From: Gigaspora rosea
Taxonomy: Eukaryota; Glomeromycota; Glomeromycetes; Diversisporales; Gigasporaceae
Direction of reading: 5' to 3'
NCBI GenBank assembly: GCA_003550325.1
Contig: QKWP01000201.1
Location: 346,133 to 410,132, forward strand
Length of the DNA: 64,000 nucleotides
Each line of letters opens with the position of its first letter. Positions within the stretch are counted from its first letter, which is position 1. The notes below the pieces were generated by a model that made no database searches, was not told where the DNA came from, and was given only the letters and a program-made list of their open reading frames with translations. Of the stretch, positions 33,147 to 44,924 are shown piece by piece. The translations under genes were made by a program, and so were the position numbers.

Positions 33147-33499
33147 TATATATATATATACATTTATTCATTGTAGATATTGTCAAATAATTAAAGTTAA
33201 AGCCTGCTGCTATAGAGAAACTTAAAAAAAAAACCTTGCTACCAAAATGTGTATTAGGCCAAGCAAAGTAAATTTTCTGGGTTTCATATCCCGGCCGGGT
33301 CTATTTTTGCTAATTTAAAATTTAAAATTTTTTATTTAATAACCAATCAAAATATAGTATATACAGATTTCAAAAATGCACATCATTTAATTAGTTTATT
33401 ATTATTGCTCAATCATAAGACTTTATTGCTAATCGAAGAAAAAACATATGGGAAATAGGCTCGCTATCGTAAATAGGCTCTAACTATAAACACATAACA

Positions 33500-34210
33500 T
33501 TCGTACTATACTACTAAGGTCACCTTACTGACCAATCCAAAGAAACCCCATACTCGTGATTGAACCGTTTAACCTTCCTGTCCAATCAACCATTACCTAA
33601 ACCCAATAAACCCAAGAGCAGACCATAAGGGCGGAACAGTCGTCTATATAGCTAAAGACGAGTATCGAGTTGCTGAATGAAGTGTACTTCTACATATATA
33701 TTGACTCAATTTCTAAGGTCCTTGCACTGCCTGTGCAGCCATAGAGCCTGTACACCAACTATCGAAGGTCCTTGCACTGTTATCCAGCCGCAGAGCCTGA
33801 CACCACTATCAAAGGTCCTTGCACTGCCACTCAGCCGTGGAGCCTTAATTTCATTACTGGGGGGCACGGGTGGGACGATAGAGTCAGCCCTTCAAGGCGA
33901 GCGATAGCAAAACGAAATATAACCCTTTCCTTACTAAAACATACTTCCTTTTTAACTAGTTCCGATTTACCCCCAAACTTTCTGCACCGTTCACATGCTA
34001 GAAAAATTCCTTCATGCCCTAATGCCTGAAATTCATAAAAACCCCGTCAACAATAAATCATATGCAGACATAATCTAACACCCGAAAAACCTGCATCTAA
34101 CCCGCTTATCACAGAAAAAACCATTGACTAACCCAAAATAGAAAACAAACAAATTACACGTGGATCTGCAATAAAGTCATATGATCTCGCAATAATGAAC
34201 GCTCATATCA
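33500..34210 (+). other. Degraded retroelement-like stretch with 52-bp tandem repeats
   Basis: 33713-33845 holds three copies of a unit with AAGGTCCTTGCACTG and CAGCC-AGAGCCT. Upstream, TATATAG is followed by GACGAG, like a promoter and leader. Downstream, ACTGGGGGGCACGGGTGGGA could be a primer binding site. From about 33990 one frame reads EKFLHALMPEIHKN and PVNNKSYADII with later stops, suggesting a broken retroelement ORF. Boundaries are not found. 33147-33500 holds nothing clear. Confidence 0.35.
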
Positions 34211-35242
34211 CACTTGTATTTATCATTTTTTGATTTTTTTGTAATACGTACGAGTAGGGCTGTAAATCGATTCTATAATAATCGTTTTAATCGTTAATCG
34301 AATTAGAATCGATTCTCATTCTGTATAATCGTTTTAATCGTTTTTACAAACGATTAAATATTCTGAAATCGATTCTAAGATTTAGAATCGATTCTAAATA
34401 TATAATCGTTTTATATTAAATATTTAAATGCATAAATTTTTGATAATATTCTCTTCGTTTTAAGTGTATGTGTAAAAAATATAAAGTTATGCTTATTATT
34501 GAAAACAATAGGCTTAAAGTTTAAAAACATAATAAGCCTTATAATTTTTAATAAGTTACAACGATAAGATTTCAGATAGCTATAGAGGCTTTGAAAAAAT
34601 AATAAGTTAAATAGTAACAAACGCAATCGTTTATATTTTTTATGTGCTTATCTAAAAACCGAGAATATTAAAAATTAGCGACAGTATTAAATAAATATTA
34701 TAGAATAGCTTAGTACAAATGATAGGCTTATGTGTCTTATCTTTTTTAATAACAAACACAGCATTATATTTTCTTATGTATCTAAAAGCAAAGAATATTT
34801 ATTAAAACATTGTAATAGTCCGTAAGTATAAAACTAATAATTATAAAATGGCTGAATACAAATAATAAGCATAAAGATTTTAATTATCGAATGTACTCTA
34901 TTTTTTATAATAGTTTTTAAATATATAAATATTCTTTTTCTTTTACGAATATATCCCATTGTAGATTTTCTATAGGGGTAAAATTTCTCAAAAGGTCTCG
35001 TTACAAAAAATTTAATTGAGAGTTTATTTTTTGTTCGTATCAATATGGCTACTACAACAAGAGCTAAACGTTGTCAACTTGAAAAACAACAAAATACTTC
35101 ATTAACAGTTAATTGAAAATAATAAATTAAATGATGATAGATTAAAAAATAATTTGATTTTAGAGTGGAGTTTTTTTTACCATTCGCTTTTTTCTCTAAT
35201 TTATATTTTATTTTATATAATTATTCTATGAATTAATGTATG

Positions 35243-35502
35243 TGTAGCCATAGGCTACATGTAGCCGTACTATGGATTATAGAAAATTTTGCAGCCTTAA
35301 TGTTAGGGTTAGGGTTAGAATTAGAATTATTATTATTAGGTATTAGAGTTAGAGTTAGGTTTAGGGTTAGGGTTAGGTTTTGGTCGGGTTTAAGGTAAAA
35401 TCTTGAGAGGAGCATTTTTGCTTAGTAACACAACAGGGTTACCCTAGTAAAATTTTGAGATATATATAATTTTTGATTTCGGCTACATGTAGCCACGGCT
35501 AC
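35243..35502. mobile_element. Nested MITE with TGTAGCC ends
   Basis: TGTGTAGCCATAGGCTACAT on the left and the complement of TTTGTAGCCGTGGCTACAT on the right form inverted repeats inside the hAT-type element. The centre holds telomere-like TTAGGG repeats. No clear duplication. Confidence 0.6.
35301..35387 (+). repeat. Interstitial telomere-like TTAGGG repeats
   Basis: Several TTAGGG units with variants (TTAGAATTAG, TTAGAGTTAG, TTAGGT) in a stretch of about 85 bp. It sits inside a MITE, so it is more likely part of a mobile element than a former chromosome end. Confidence 0.7.
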
Positions 35503-35735
35503 AAATAACTTCTCCCTTATTCTATTTATTACTTTTTTATGCATTAAATAAAAATTAAATTTATATTATTTATAAATAACTTATAGCATTTAACAGTACA
35601 AAACAGATTAAAGCTCAGTATGACAAATCAAAAGATTCGATCATCGATTCTAAAACGATTTTAGGGATTCGATCATCGATTCTAATTTTTAGAATCGATT
35701 TACAGCCCTACGTACGAGATAAAAGTTCTAAGCCG

Positions 35736-36004
35736 TTCTAACTTTTCTAACTTTTCTTACAAAAAAATCAAGTTCTGTAATTTAAATAATATATATATAA
35801 TAATAAAACTTCAAATTATATTGCCAAATTCTGTCAAGTTTAAAGCAAAAGCAACAAATATTAATGAATTTTTTTAAAAAAAAAACTGAAATTTAGCGAG
35901 TCATTATAATTAAAATCTGGTTGCAAGGTTTTGAAGATATATTAATAATATGTTATTTAAAAGTTACAGAACTTGATTTACTTAGTAGGAAAAAAAGTTA
36001 GAAG
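35736..36004. mobile_element. Inverted-repeat MITE, about 270 bp
   Basis: The left arm with AAAAATCAAGTTCTGTAATT and the right arm with the complement of AAATCAAGTTCTGTAACTTT are preceded by TTCTAACTTTT-like tips. No coding capacity and no clear duplication. Confidence 0.6.
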
Positions 36005-36182
36005 CCCCCTCAAATTATTACACTGATGTATAAAATGATCGACGTACGTACATACGTGTAGTAAACCAATCACCAATCATATTAGATAAGTACTACACTA
36101 TGATAGTAAATCATTTGGTATTTAATATCCATCTTGTTATTCTTTGACATCACCTGTAAAAATAATGAGTATGTTAACTTAC

Positions 36183-36993
36183 GTTCGGTAGAAAAGTTTA
36201 ATTGTTCCGATGACAGAGTAGGAATTAAATCTATTCCGAGTTAATAATGAGCATTGCTTATCTTTAATTTATCTTAAAAATTTATTTTTATTTTACCTGC
36301 TTTGTAGGCGCACTGTCTGACTATAGCGAATGCACAATGATCGAATTCTGCTGGAACTGTCATAATTAACAGTGTTTGTTTCATGAAATTAATATTTGGC
36401 CAATGCATGTCTATAGTTTCTTTAATTAACTATTATTTGAAACATAAATCAATTATTTACAATGGAATATTTTCCATGATTTTGTAACAAAATTAGAGAT
36501 GACTTACTTTGCCTATTTTCAAATTAAAATGTATTATAGTTGTTTAAAAAAATATGTATATTATAAAATTGCAATACATACGTACCCATTTCTTTTAAGT
36601 AATCTGTAATGGCCTTCCTGTAATCCAATCCTTTAGGTAGGCGGGGTTTTTTTGCATGGTCAGGAATATGCCTAAATGAAGTTTAAATAACTCGACAATC
36701 ATTGAATAGCGAGTTCTAACTTCTCTCTTTGAAGGTTGTTGTACAAGAGCTGGGAATCCCCATTCTTCTACATTAAATCTTTCATCATATTTTAGTACCG
36801 TATTGTTTTTGTATCGCCCATTAAGACCTGGCCACGTGCTATTAGTTATTCTTTCTAGATTTTGCATACTTGCATAGGCAAATCCCTAAGATAAAATTAC
36901 AATGAAAATTTATTTTTATTTTATAAGTTATAAAATTAAATTTTTTAAAAAAATAGTATAAAAGCATACTGAATATGTTGTTCCAAAATCTAT
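36183..36993 (-). pseudogene. Hsp70-like ATPase N-terminal region, fragment
   Basis: Actin-fold ATPase of the Hsp70 superfamily (Hsp70-12-like proteins are numerous in this fungal group). Minus-strand exons: 36970-36993 (IDFGTTYS, the phosphate-binding motif); 36586-36885 (GFAYASMQN ... STWPGLNGRYKNNTVLKYDE ... EEWGFPALVQQPSKRE); 36297-36419 (WPNINFMKQTLLIMTVPAEF ... AIVRQCAYKAG); 36183-36230 (LIPTLSSEQLNFSTE). Splice phases agree. Lesions: TGA in place of the Gly before IDFGTT, and a 1-base shift in exon 36586-36885 after LHLG, after which the frame continues PKGLDYRKAITDYLKEMG. The C-terminal part is not found. Probably a dead, truncated gene. Confidence 0.75.
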
Positions 36994-37042
36994 TCAATGA
37001 AAATCATACAATAAAATAATTATCGTCAATGGTAATAATTCT

Positions 37043-37315
37043 TTGGCAATTTTGTCATGCTTTCAATTATTCTTACCAATAGCTAACATCGAAATAACAA
37101 ATCAGAAGACTATATTAAGCGAGGATAATTTTATTCAAAGTTTTCTTACCAACAACAACTCTAACATCGAGGTTCCTAACAGTTTATATAATTTATCCAA
37201 TCAATTGAAAAGCATTAATACTAGCTCATTTCATTCAATAATGATAATTAAAATTTATATTTACTTTTGCGATACATGCTGTCGGTTGAAGTATTATTTA
37301 ATGATAACTCGTTAG
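37043..37315 (+). CDS. Small hypothetical ORF, doubtful
   Basis: A 90-residue frame (NSNIEVPNSLYNLSNQLKS in the middle) on the strand opposite to the Hsp70 fragment and kinase, in the gap between them. No domain, signal peptide or splice context recognised. It could be a chance frame in AT-rich DNA. Confidence 0.15.
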   Translation: MAILSCFQLFLPIANIEITNQKTILSEDNFIQSFLTNNNSNIEVPNSLYNLSNQLKSINTSSFHSIMIIKIYIYFCDTCCRLKYYLMITR

Positions 37316-37348
37316 AAATTCAGATCTAACAATGAATATAGTCTTACT

Positions 37349-38637
37349 TCACCTTAATAATCTCACCTTCTGACAATCAATATTCGAAAACCCAATGTTA
37401 ATTGTATCAGGTAAATAAAGTGATGATGCATGTGAATCAGAACGTATTGCATAATCTCGTATATCTGAGATATCTGAAGACAAACCTTCATTAAAATCTA
37501 TATATTCGGTCAAATTATTATTTTGAATTGATTTTTCTTTAGAAATAAGTTGCTTTAAAGTCTTAAAAATTGTTTCTATTTCTGGACGAACGGTAGGATC
37601 CTTATCCCAGCATTGTTCATAAAGATTAACATATTGAGGTGGCGTGTCTTTTATCGGTTTTTCTCTGTTCCCTTCGAGTATATGAGCACCAAGCATAAAT
37701 ATTGATAAGTCTTGATATGGTGGCTTTCCACTTGAAATTTCCCAGAGGATTACTCCGAAACTATAGATATCAGATTTCTTATCACGTTTGTATTTGTTGT
37801 TCACGAAACAATTAGGCTCTGTGTACGCCGGCATTCCACAAATGATTGAGTTTGAGGCCATTGATGGTTCCTCCATTTGTTTTGCTAATCCAAAATCCGC
37901 GATCATAGCTCGTTCTTGGTGAATTAAAATATTCTTTGAATGCTACGAATTAATAATGTGAATTGAAGCAATATACTGTAGGTATTAGTAAAATTAAAAA
38001 CTTTTCAAATAGCGTAATACATATGCTTACAAGGTCTCGATGAACAATATCATGATTATGTAAAAACATAAGACCATGTGCTATTTCCTTTGCAATACAT
38101 AGTTTATTTGTCCATTGCAATTGTATAAAACTTCTTCTTAAGTATTCTCGCAAATTTCCACCATCTGCAAACTGTAAAACCATGTAAAATCCACTACTAA
38201 CTATTTTTTAAAATAAATATTTTAGACTTTTTAATATAAATTAATTTAGACTTTTGCAAGCTAAAAAGTCATGCCTTTAGTAACGCCGTAAAATTGAATA
38301 ACATGTGGATGATAACAAACTTTTCGTAACAGCATAAGCTTTATTGTACAAAATATATAAAAATTAATAAATGCAATATTATATTCTGTAGCAGATTTTA
38401 CAAAATAGACGATACCTCATCAATAAATTCTTGAATAATATCTTTATTTATATTTGAATCAGCTTTAAGGCACTTAAGGGCGATTGTTAATTCACATTCT
38501 TTCCATTCGTATTTAGAAACAGTTCCAAAACCTCCATCGCCAATTTTCGAACAATAGGTAAACTTGTTGTAATCAAGTTTGTTAATATGCCCTTCAGATA
38601 TAGCTTTTTCAAGCCACTCTTGTGAAGAATTTGCCAT
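37349..38637 (-). CDS. TKL-type protein kinase, four exons
   Basis: Phosphorylates Ser/Thr or Tyr residues in intact relatives; substrate unknown. Minus-strand exons 38416-38637, 38275-38338, 38031-38200 and 37367-37942, with phases 0-0, 1-1 and 0-0. Order: MANSSQEWLEKAI leader, glycine loop GDGGFGTV, IALK lysine, LRKVCYHPHVIQFYG, VLQFADGGNLREYLR, HRDL at an exon end then HSKNIL in the next exon, ADFGLAK, AYTEP in place of APE, SDIYSFGVILWEISSG, CWDKDPTVRPE. All catalytic residues are present. The second intron would start with GC (AAAG|GCATGA). The last exon either reads through to a stop at 37349 (KVRLLR) or splices at GTGAGA to an unseen exon. Start: first ATG after an in-frame break. Confidence 0.85.
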
Positions 38638-38854
38638 GATTTATTAACGATAAAAACACGTACTCATAAGTATGCGATGAAATTTTAATTTAAGAGTACT
38701 TTCAGCATGACAATCTATAGTACTGTAGTATAGCATTTGTTTGCCGGATTTGTATTTCTGTAATTTCTGAATTAAGGGTATATTTGGGTATTTGGTACAC
38801 AAATATTCTTGGATATCGGATGTTTGTTTATTTACTAAAGAAACTAAACTGTAA

Positions 38855-39093
<239 letters not shown>

Positions 39094-39416
39094 TTAATTT
39101 ATAATATCGGGAGGGAGGTTATCAATGTGCAATATGATCATCAAGAATCTTAATGGTTAGAATAAGAAAGTGATAACAAATACAGCACTTAAGCTTATGC
39201 AACAATGAATCCGATTCTATTATATTCTATATAATCAAGCTATCAAAGTCTGAAGTCTTTATTAGAAGAGCGAATAGGTACCTCTTTTATACTTTTAAGA
39301 TAAATAAGAGATCTTAAAAGGAACATTGGATACATGATCACTGTTTATCTATTTCTAGCATTTCTAACCTTTTGGATTTCTTTTAACTACGCTTAGCTAT
39401 TCCTATCAGTGTTGGC

Positions 39417-40784
39417 ACATGACCAGTCATAACAGGTCATATTACTAAGTTCAATTAGTGCATTGTGATGTATGGTCCCATTGTCATATGACTTCACTAA
39501 TTGAACTGCAAAAACTTACTTACGTTTTTGATACTCCTGTACTTACTTTTTTTATACATCTAAATGTACCCAAAAATTTATTACTTTTTTTGGGGTCGCT
39601 TAAAGCCAGGTCAGGTCCATCACGAGATCTTCTGTTTTGCACGACCAATCAAAATCGCAAGTTTTTGTTTACACAGATCATCCTGACGAAGCAAAAAAAG
39701 TAAAAAAAATACAAGAAACAAGTGTCTAAACCTTTCTTGGTCCATTAAGAAAAAATGTCAGAGGGACAATTTTACATACAAAGCTTTCTAACTTTAGCCC
39801 CTATAGACTCAAACTGACCCTAACTTTAATGTTAATTTAACTTCATGATGGACCTGCTTTAAGTGGCATCCACTTATTTGCGCGGGTAATACAAGCTCCT
39901 GGAGAGGAAATAGCCAATCGGAGAGTGTAAATTTTGACTATTCCGGATCAGCCCGACGAAGAATTCGAACACGCGTAAAAGAAGAAAAAAGCGAAAATAC
40001 GCAAAAACTAATGTTTAAATCGATCTTGGTGCACTAATTAAAAATGACGGGAATGAAAATTTACGTATATTAAGCATCACTCTAACCCTATAGTCTCTAA
40101 CGTTAAGGCTCTAACCCTAAATTTTTATCTCACACACTTAGTTTATTTACAAAATCGGAATTCATTTTTTGGGTTGTGTTACCCGCGCAAATAAGTAAAA
40201 TGCTTTAAGTGTCCCCCCTTTTGAGATACTGTTCAACAATTTTAAAAAGTTACGTGACTGCCACACTTAAATCGGTCATTGGAATTGAGGTAAGATTACA
40301 ATAATTTTTTTATTATCTCAACATTACTTGGATTTTAGTGAAAACCATAGAGAAGAAAGTTACAATTCTAACAGTAATAAGATCATCAAAATTGGATAAG
40401 TGTATTAGATAAAAAACTTTTGCAATTTTTTTACTCATATCCCAAAATACACTAAGAAATTTTGATGGGTTTACTACTATTGAATAGTAATTTTCTTCTC
40501 TACAACTTTTATTAGAAATTCAAATAAATAATATAATAAAAAATTAGTTTTAATTAAAAAAACTTAAAGTTTTTTATTAGAATCTTACCTGCAGTTCTAT
40601 TGGTCAATTTTAATTGCAGTGGTCTTGTGAATTTTTTAAAATTACTGTATTTCAAAAAAGTAATAAAATTTTTGGAGTACATTTAGAAATATCAAAAAAG
40701 TAAGTACAGGAGTATCAAAAATGTAAGTTTTGCAATTGAACTTAGTAATATGACCTGTTATGATCTAGTCATATATCAATACTA
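39417..40784. mobile_element. hAT-type element, 1.37 kb
   Basis: Left tip CAGTGTTGGCACATGACC. The right tip is a complement beginning TAGTATTGATATATGAC. Both continue into ATAACAGGTCATATTACTAA and a further AAACTTAC ... GATACTCCTGTACTTAC block, so the inverted repeats are long but interrupted. Exact 8-bp duplication ATTCCTAT at 39409-39416 and 40785-40792. No transposase; a nested element lies at 39867-40202. Confidence 0.9.
39867..40202. mobile_element. Nested MITE with 9-bp duplication
   Basis: Inverted tips with ACTTATTTGCGCGGGTAA on both sides, flanked by CTTTAAGTG at 39858-39866 and 40203-40211. A 9-bp duplication suggests a Mutator-type derivative. Its interior (about 39930-40090) is homologous, in inverted orientation, to about 5830-6120, including GATCAGCCCGACGAAGAATT-like and TTTTTAATTAGTGCACCAAG-like blocks. 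Confidence 0.75.
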
Positions 40785-41080
40785 ATTCCTATACCAACAT
40801 ATTTCTCTCTCAGACATTCATCTAATTATTTTGTCTACAATTATACTCTATTTTTAGTACCTTTGCCTTTTTCTTAGTATTATATATAATAAATAAATAA
40901 AAGAAACCTATATATGGAGAGTGGTTAATTAAAACACAGTTTATAGCATTTTTGCAAAAAATGAATTAATAATACTATTAAATAAAGCATGCATTTAATT
41001 ATATATTTAGCATTTAAAGCATCAATTTATATAATAAAATTTTTGTCAATACTTATTTTCTAAATGCAATATGTAAATAG

Positions 41081-41584
41081 TAGTGATACGGGTCGATGAA
41101 AAAATCGCAGGCCGTGGCTGATCCAAAAACAACTCGGACCGGTCGACTGGGCCGACCTTTTGCTAGTGTAATTTTTTCTGATCAGAATCATTCAACATTT
41201 ATCTATATTAAACGTGTAAAAAGCTATAAGCTAGTTTTTTATCGAATTTTAGTGATATTAAATGATTTAATTTTTTATTCTTTTTGTCCTTGAGAAAAAT
41301 TCCAGCATGTTAGTATTTCATGTTGATTGATTGTCTATGTCTCTGAACATTCTTATACTTAGAGTATATTCGCTATTTGCAGTTTATCACCTAAATAAGC
41401 CAATTCTCTTACATTATTATAAATGACTAGCCGATTTTTATTTAATTCCTGGTCAGAAATATGCTTTAGAAGATAATCGATTCTAACACTTCTCTTACCA
41501 ACTGGCCCGGCCCACAAAGGTGCGGGCTGAGGGTCGACCCGCCCATCGACCCGGCTGTTGGGCCGGGGTCAACCTGTATCACTA
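41081..41584. mobile_element. hAT-type MITE, 504 bp, GC-rich ends
   Basis: Tips TAGTGATACGGGTCGA and the complement of CAACCTGTATCACTA, with the exact 8-bp duplication GTAAATAG at 41073-41080 and 41585-41592. Subterminal regions are rich in GGCCGACC / GGGTCGACC. No transposase. 40793-41072 and 41593-42330 show nothing else beyond a short hairpin near 42181-42232. Confidence 0.9.
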
Positions 41585-42332
41585 GTAAATAGAAGCAATC
41601 TAAAAATAGATTTTAGATATTAGCTTGTGATCCTTGCTGCATAGTCACAGAAAAGAGCTTATATAATTGGCTAATTCATGTAAATCAAACAGGTTCTACT
41701 AATAATAGATCATTCTTGTTGTTATGATTTTTCAAAATGGAAAAAAAGCTATAAGCCGTATTTTAATTGACAGGCCCTACATATAAAAATAAATATTTAA
41801 TTTTTCAAAATTGCTAAGCCTTAGCCACCTGCTTAGCCTTAATATTCCTGTAACTTAAAGCTTAGTCAAAATACATATTTTTATTACTATCTATACAATA
41901 TCCAGTTATATTGTTTTAAAAAATTATGATACTATCTAATTGCACTAGGATCTGATTTGTAGTAATAATTGCTTAGTACTTTAATATTAATAGTATAGCT
42001 AATATAACTATCATATGGGCCAATTTGAATAATTTATAAGTAGAGCTTATTTTTTTAAAAATTTTAAAGTTAAATAGCTTTTGATCTACTAGTCCATGTT
42101 AAATAATTTTATTACCAAATGTTCATCTCTTTGAGATAATTCTGATAAGCCCAAAATTATTAAAATACAGTTATGAAAATGAACTGCCAAATAAGGTGAC
42201 ACACCTGTAGAAATAGATGTGCTATTTGGCAAGTTAAAATATTTTAATTTTGATCACTACTGTGCTGAAATATTTAGTTTGGTATTAGTAAATAAAATAT
42301 AAATGATATAATATTGAATAGTTTTATTACTA

Positions 42333-43257
42333 TAGTCATATTTCTTTATAATTGTCCCTTTATAATCACAACCTCTATACAATCACACTAATTATACCTC
42401 TAAATAATAAATTCTCTTTTTATAATAGCAATACATATATAATTACTATCATATATTTTTATGTAATCAAATATTAAATATAGTATTTACCTTTTATAAT
42501 TATAATCTATGTGTTTCTCAATGCCTGAACCAATGTTTACTAATAAAAATTTAGAATCTAATATTTAAATATACCATATATGTCAAAAATAGGCTACTAC
42601 CTAAAATAAACTACTTCTGATCAACAATAGTTGATATAGTAAAACCAAATTCTACTATATAAATCATTTTATCATTGCTTATGTAAACTTATTCAAGAGA
42701 CTACAATACATATACTATATAATTTTTAGCAAATTAAGAATAATTTATTATTTGATTTTTAATTTTTATATTTGATAAAAAAATTAAAATTTTGTTAAAA
42801 AAATATATTAAAATTAAAGTTAAATAATAAAAACTTCTCTGATTTTTATGAAAGTTTAGATAATATCATTTTGATCTCTTAAAAATATTTACTTAAGTAC
42901 TTATAATCAGTTTATATAGTAATATTTGGACTTTACTATATAGCAACTACTTGTAATTACTAAAAAACCTCTTATTCAAAAATAAGCTATCCATAACTTT
43001 TTGCCTAAAAAAATAGCTTTATTTTCGAACATATATAGTATACTTATTTTTATAAATATAAATAACAACTAAATATTCATAATAGATACAAAAGTATTAG
43101 CTAATAAAGAAATTATTAGTTTAAAATTGACCAATCAGATTGTTTTTAGTAAATAAATAAATATAAAAATTTTTTACTTATAATTACACTCTATATAATC
43201 ACAAATTTTGCTTCACACAAAAGTGTAATTATAAAGAGGTATAACAGTATATGACTG
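42333..43257. mobile_element. Tc1/mariner-type element, 0.93 kb
   Basis: Tips TAGTCATATTTCTTTATAAT and complement CAGTCATATACTGTTATACC, both leading into CTTTATAATTAC / TATAATCACA blocks. TA flanks at 42331-42332 and 43258-43259. No transposase remains; a second element is nested inside. Confidence 0.65.
42574..43038. mobile_element. Nested Tc1/mariner-type MITE (AAAATAAGCTACC family)
   Basis: Tips CCATATATGTCAAAAATAGG and complement CTATATATGTTCGAAAATA, with TA on both sides. The interior matches the 546-bp element at 22286-22831 block by block, but is more diverged and shorter. Confidence 0.7.
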
Positions 43258-43469
43258 TAATAAATTTCAAAATCATAAAGGGAGTGAAAAAATCAGGTGA
43301 TTTTTTAGAGGAGGAAGGGTAAAAAAAAGTTGAAATTATATATAAGAACCTGACTATATATATATTAAGAAAGAGAGAGAGGGTAGGCCTCTGATAAAAA
43401 ATAATCAGGTAATTAATGACATGGCCCTAAGATAAGTATATGTATTATAGCACAAGTAACTTTTATAGC

Positions 43470-43572
43470 TAGCTATTAACATATAATCTAATAATCAAAA
43501 TCAAATATTTTTGTTATTATATCGAGATAATTTGGTTAATACCGATTCTAATTACTAGATTATATAATTAAA
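43470..43572. mobile_element. ~105-bp hairpin MITE, copy 1
   Basis: Arms around ATAATCTAATAATCAAAATC and its complement GATTCTAATTACTAGATTAT. It is one of three copies in 2 kb (others 43629-43735 and 45376-45482). Confidence 0.65.
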
Positions 43573-43628
43573 ATACAAAGCTAAAAAATTATCAAATTAT
43601 TATACATGTATCAATTATATGCACACTA

Positions 43629-43735
43629 TGTAATCTAGCAATCAGATTCAAATAATTTTAGTACTATTTGATTTGTTTCAATAAGATGAGTTAAATAGTA
43701 CCAGAATAATTTTATTTTAATTACTATATTACAAG
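43629..43735. mobile_element. ~105-bp hairpin MITE, copy 2
   Basis: Arms TGTAATCTAGCAATCAGATT and complement TGTAATATAGTAATTAAAAT, with AGTACTATTTGATT at the centre. Same family as the neighbours. Confidence 0.7.
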
Positions 43736-44341
43736 ATACTAGCAATAAAAGATTAAATTTTAAAAGACTAAAAATAACTTAGATGCATTGTTATCAAATT
43801 TTTTATAAATAAATTGACCTTAATTAAATAAGCAATTTTATTCACTATTGTTTATTCCAAATGTTTATAAAAATTAGATAATTTTGATTGATTGATTTTT
43901 AAACATATGTTTTTTTACCAAAAGAATTTATTATGGTACAGGTAAGTTTTTTACAAATAACTACAGTGGTCTACCATATTATTGTGGACACTTTTTAAAA
44001 ATTTATAAGTCAGGTTTGGATAAGCAAATATAGCACAAAATTTATATTACATTTTGAGCAGTTCTCAAGGTACAACATACTAAAATTTCACATGATTTTA
44101 TTAGATCATATAGAAGATATACAGGAAATTTGATAACTTCCATTTTTGGATTTGACCAAAAATCAATTTTTAGATTTTTCTGGATTTACTAAAAAACTCA
44201 TGAAGATCATATTGATTTATATTAGCTTAAAATTTCGCCAATATGTAGTATGACATTGTGCCAATGCAATGCAGTATAAAAAAGACTAAGTTTGTATAAC
44301 AGATCAGTATAATAATACGTATCTTTTTTTCTCACAAAACA

Positions 44342-44924
44342 ATGAGTAGTTGTAAACATTTAACAGAAGACCAAAGAGGTGCACTAAATTATGGCAGGAC
44401 CCTGGACATCTAGTATAGAGGTTATATTTTAAGTTTTTAGCAAAAACCCCTGAAATTTAAGAAGTAAAAAAACAGTTTTTGGCAATTATCTTGGCATCGA
44501 GTGGTCAAATTTGAATAAATTTTTTTTAAAATGAAGCTCTTAGTGAGGCGCATCTAACAAAAAAAAGTTCATTCAATTCAGATTACTGGATCAAAGTTAT
44601 TTAAAAAAAATGTAGGTTGTAGTTTTCAGCAAATTGAGCCAAAATTGGCAAAATCCAAATATGACCTATATGAGAGATGTCTGGGGTCCTATTATGGCCA
44701 ACAGCAAGATGATTCAGTTTGTACTATCGTAGCAGCTGTTGGATACAACAATTTCATAGTGCAAAATATTATTCAAAAGTTTTGTCAGGTGGGCAGAAGC
44801 AAAAAAAAAGGCCCAGACATCCTAAAAAGGCATGAATTGATGTACTACCTGAGTATTATCATAAGCTAATTGCAGGTATGCTTGATCGGGTTGCTGCTTG
44901 TGTTAAAGCAAAGGAGGACCTATA
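44342..44924 (+). pseudogene. Tc1-like transposase, N- and C-terminal remnants
   Basis: ATGAGTAGTTGTAAAC at 44342 opens MSSCKHLTEDQRGALNYG. This is cut by a 295-bp MITE and resumes at about 44696 as QQQDDSVCTIVAAVG and NFIVQNIIQKFCQVG, the helix-turn-helix DNA-binding domain of Tc1 transposases. The catalytic DDE core is deleted. The end YYHKLIAGMLDRVAACVKAK (about 44855-44920) is the typical Tc1 C-terminus. Non-functional. Confidence 0.8.
44396..44690. mobile_element. 295-bp hAT-like MITE inside the Tc1 transposase
   Basis: Tips AGGACCCTGGACATCT and complement AGGACCCCAGACATCT, with the exact 8-bp duplication ATTATGGC at 44388-44395 and 44691-44698. Removing it and one duplication joins the transposase codons (NYG-QQQDDS). 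The same tip occurs at about 3853. Confidence 0.85.

Larger units (their letters stand above)
34255..35710. mobile_element. hAT-type element, 1.46 kb
   Basis: Tips TAGGGCTGTAAATCGATTCTA and its complement CGATTTACAGCCCTA, flanked by the exact 8-bp duplication CGTACGAG at 34247-34254 and 35711-35718. Subterminal regions carry AATCGATT / TCGTTTTAATCG short repeats in both orientations. Both tip and duplication fit hAT. Only short minus-strand open frames lie inside (34411-34626, 34834-35043), without transposase motifs, so it is non-autonomous. Confidence 0.9.

Noticed and set aside
35301..35387. A chromosome end or telomere fusion
   Set aside because: TTAGGG units are few and degenerate and lie within a MITE nested in a hAT-type element with exact target duplication.
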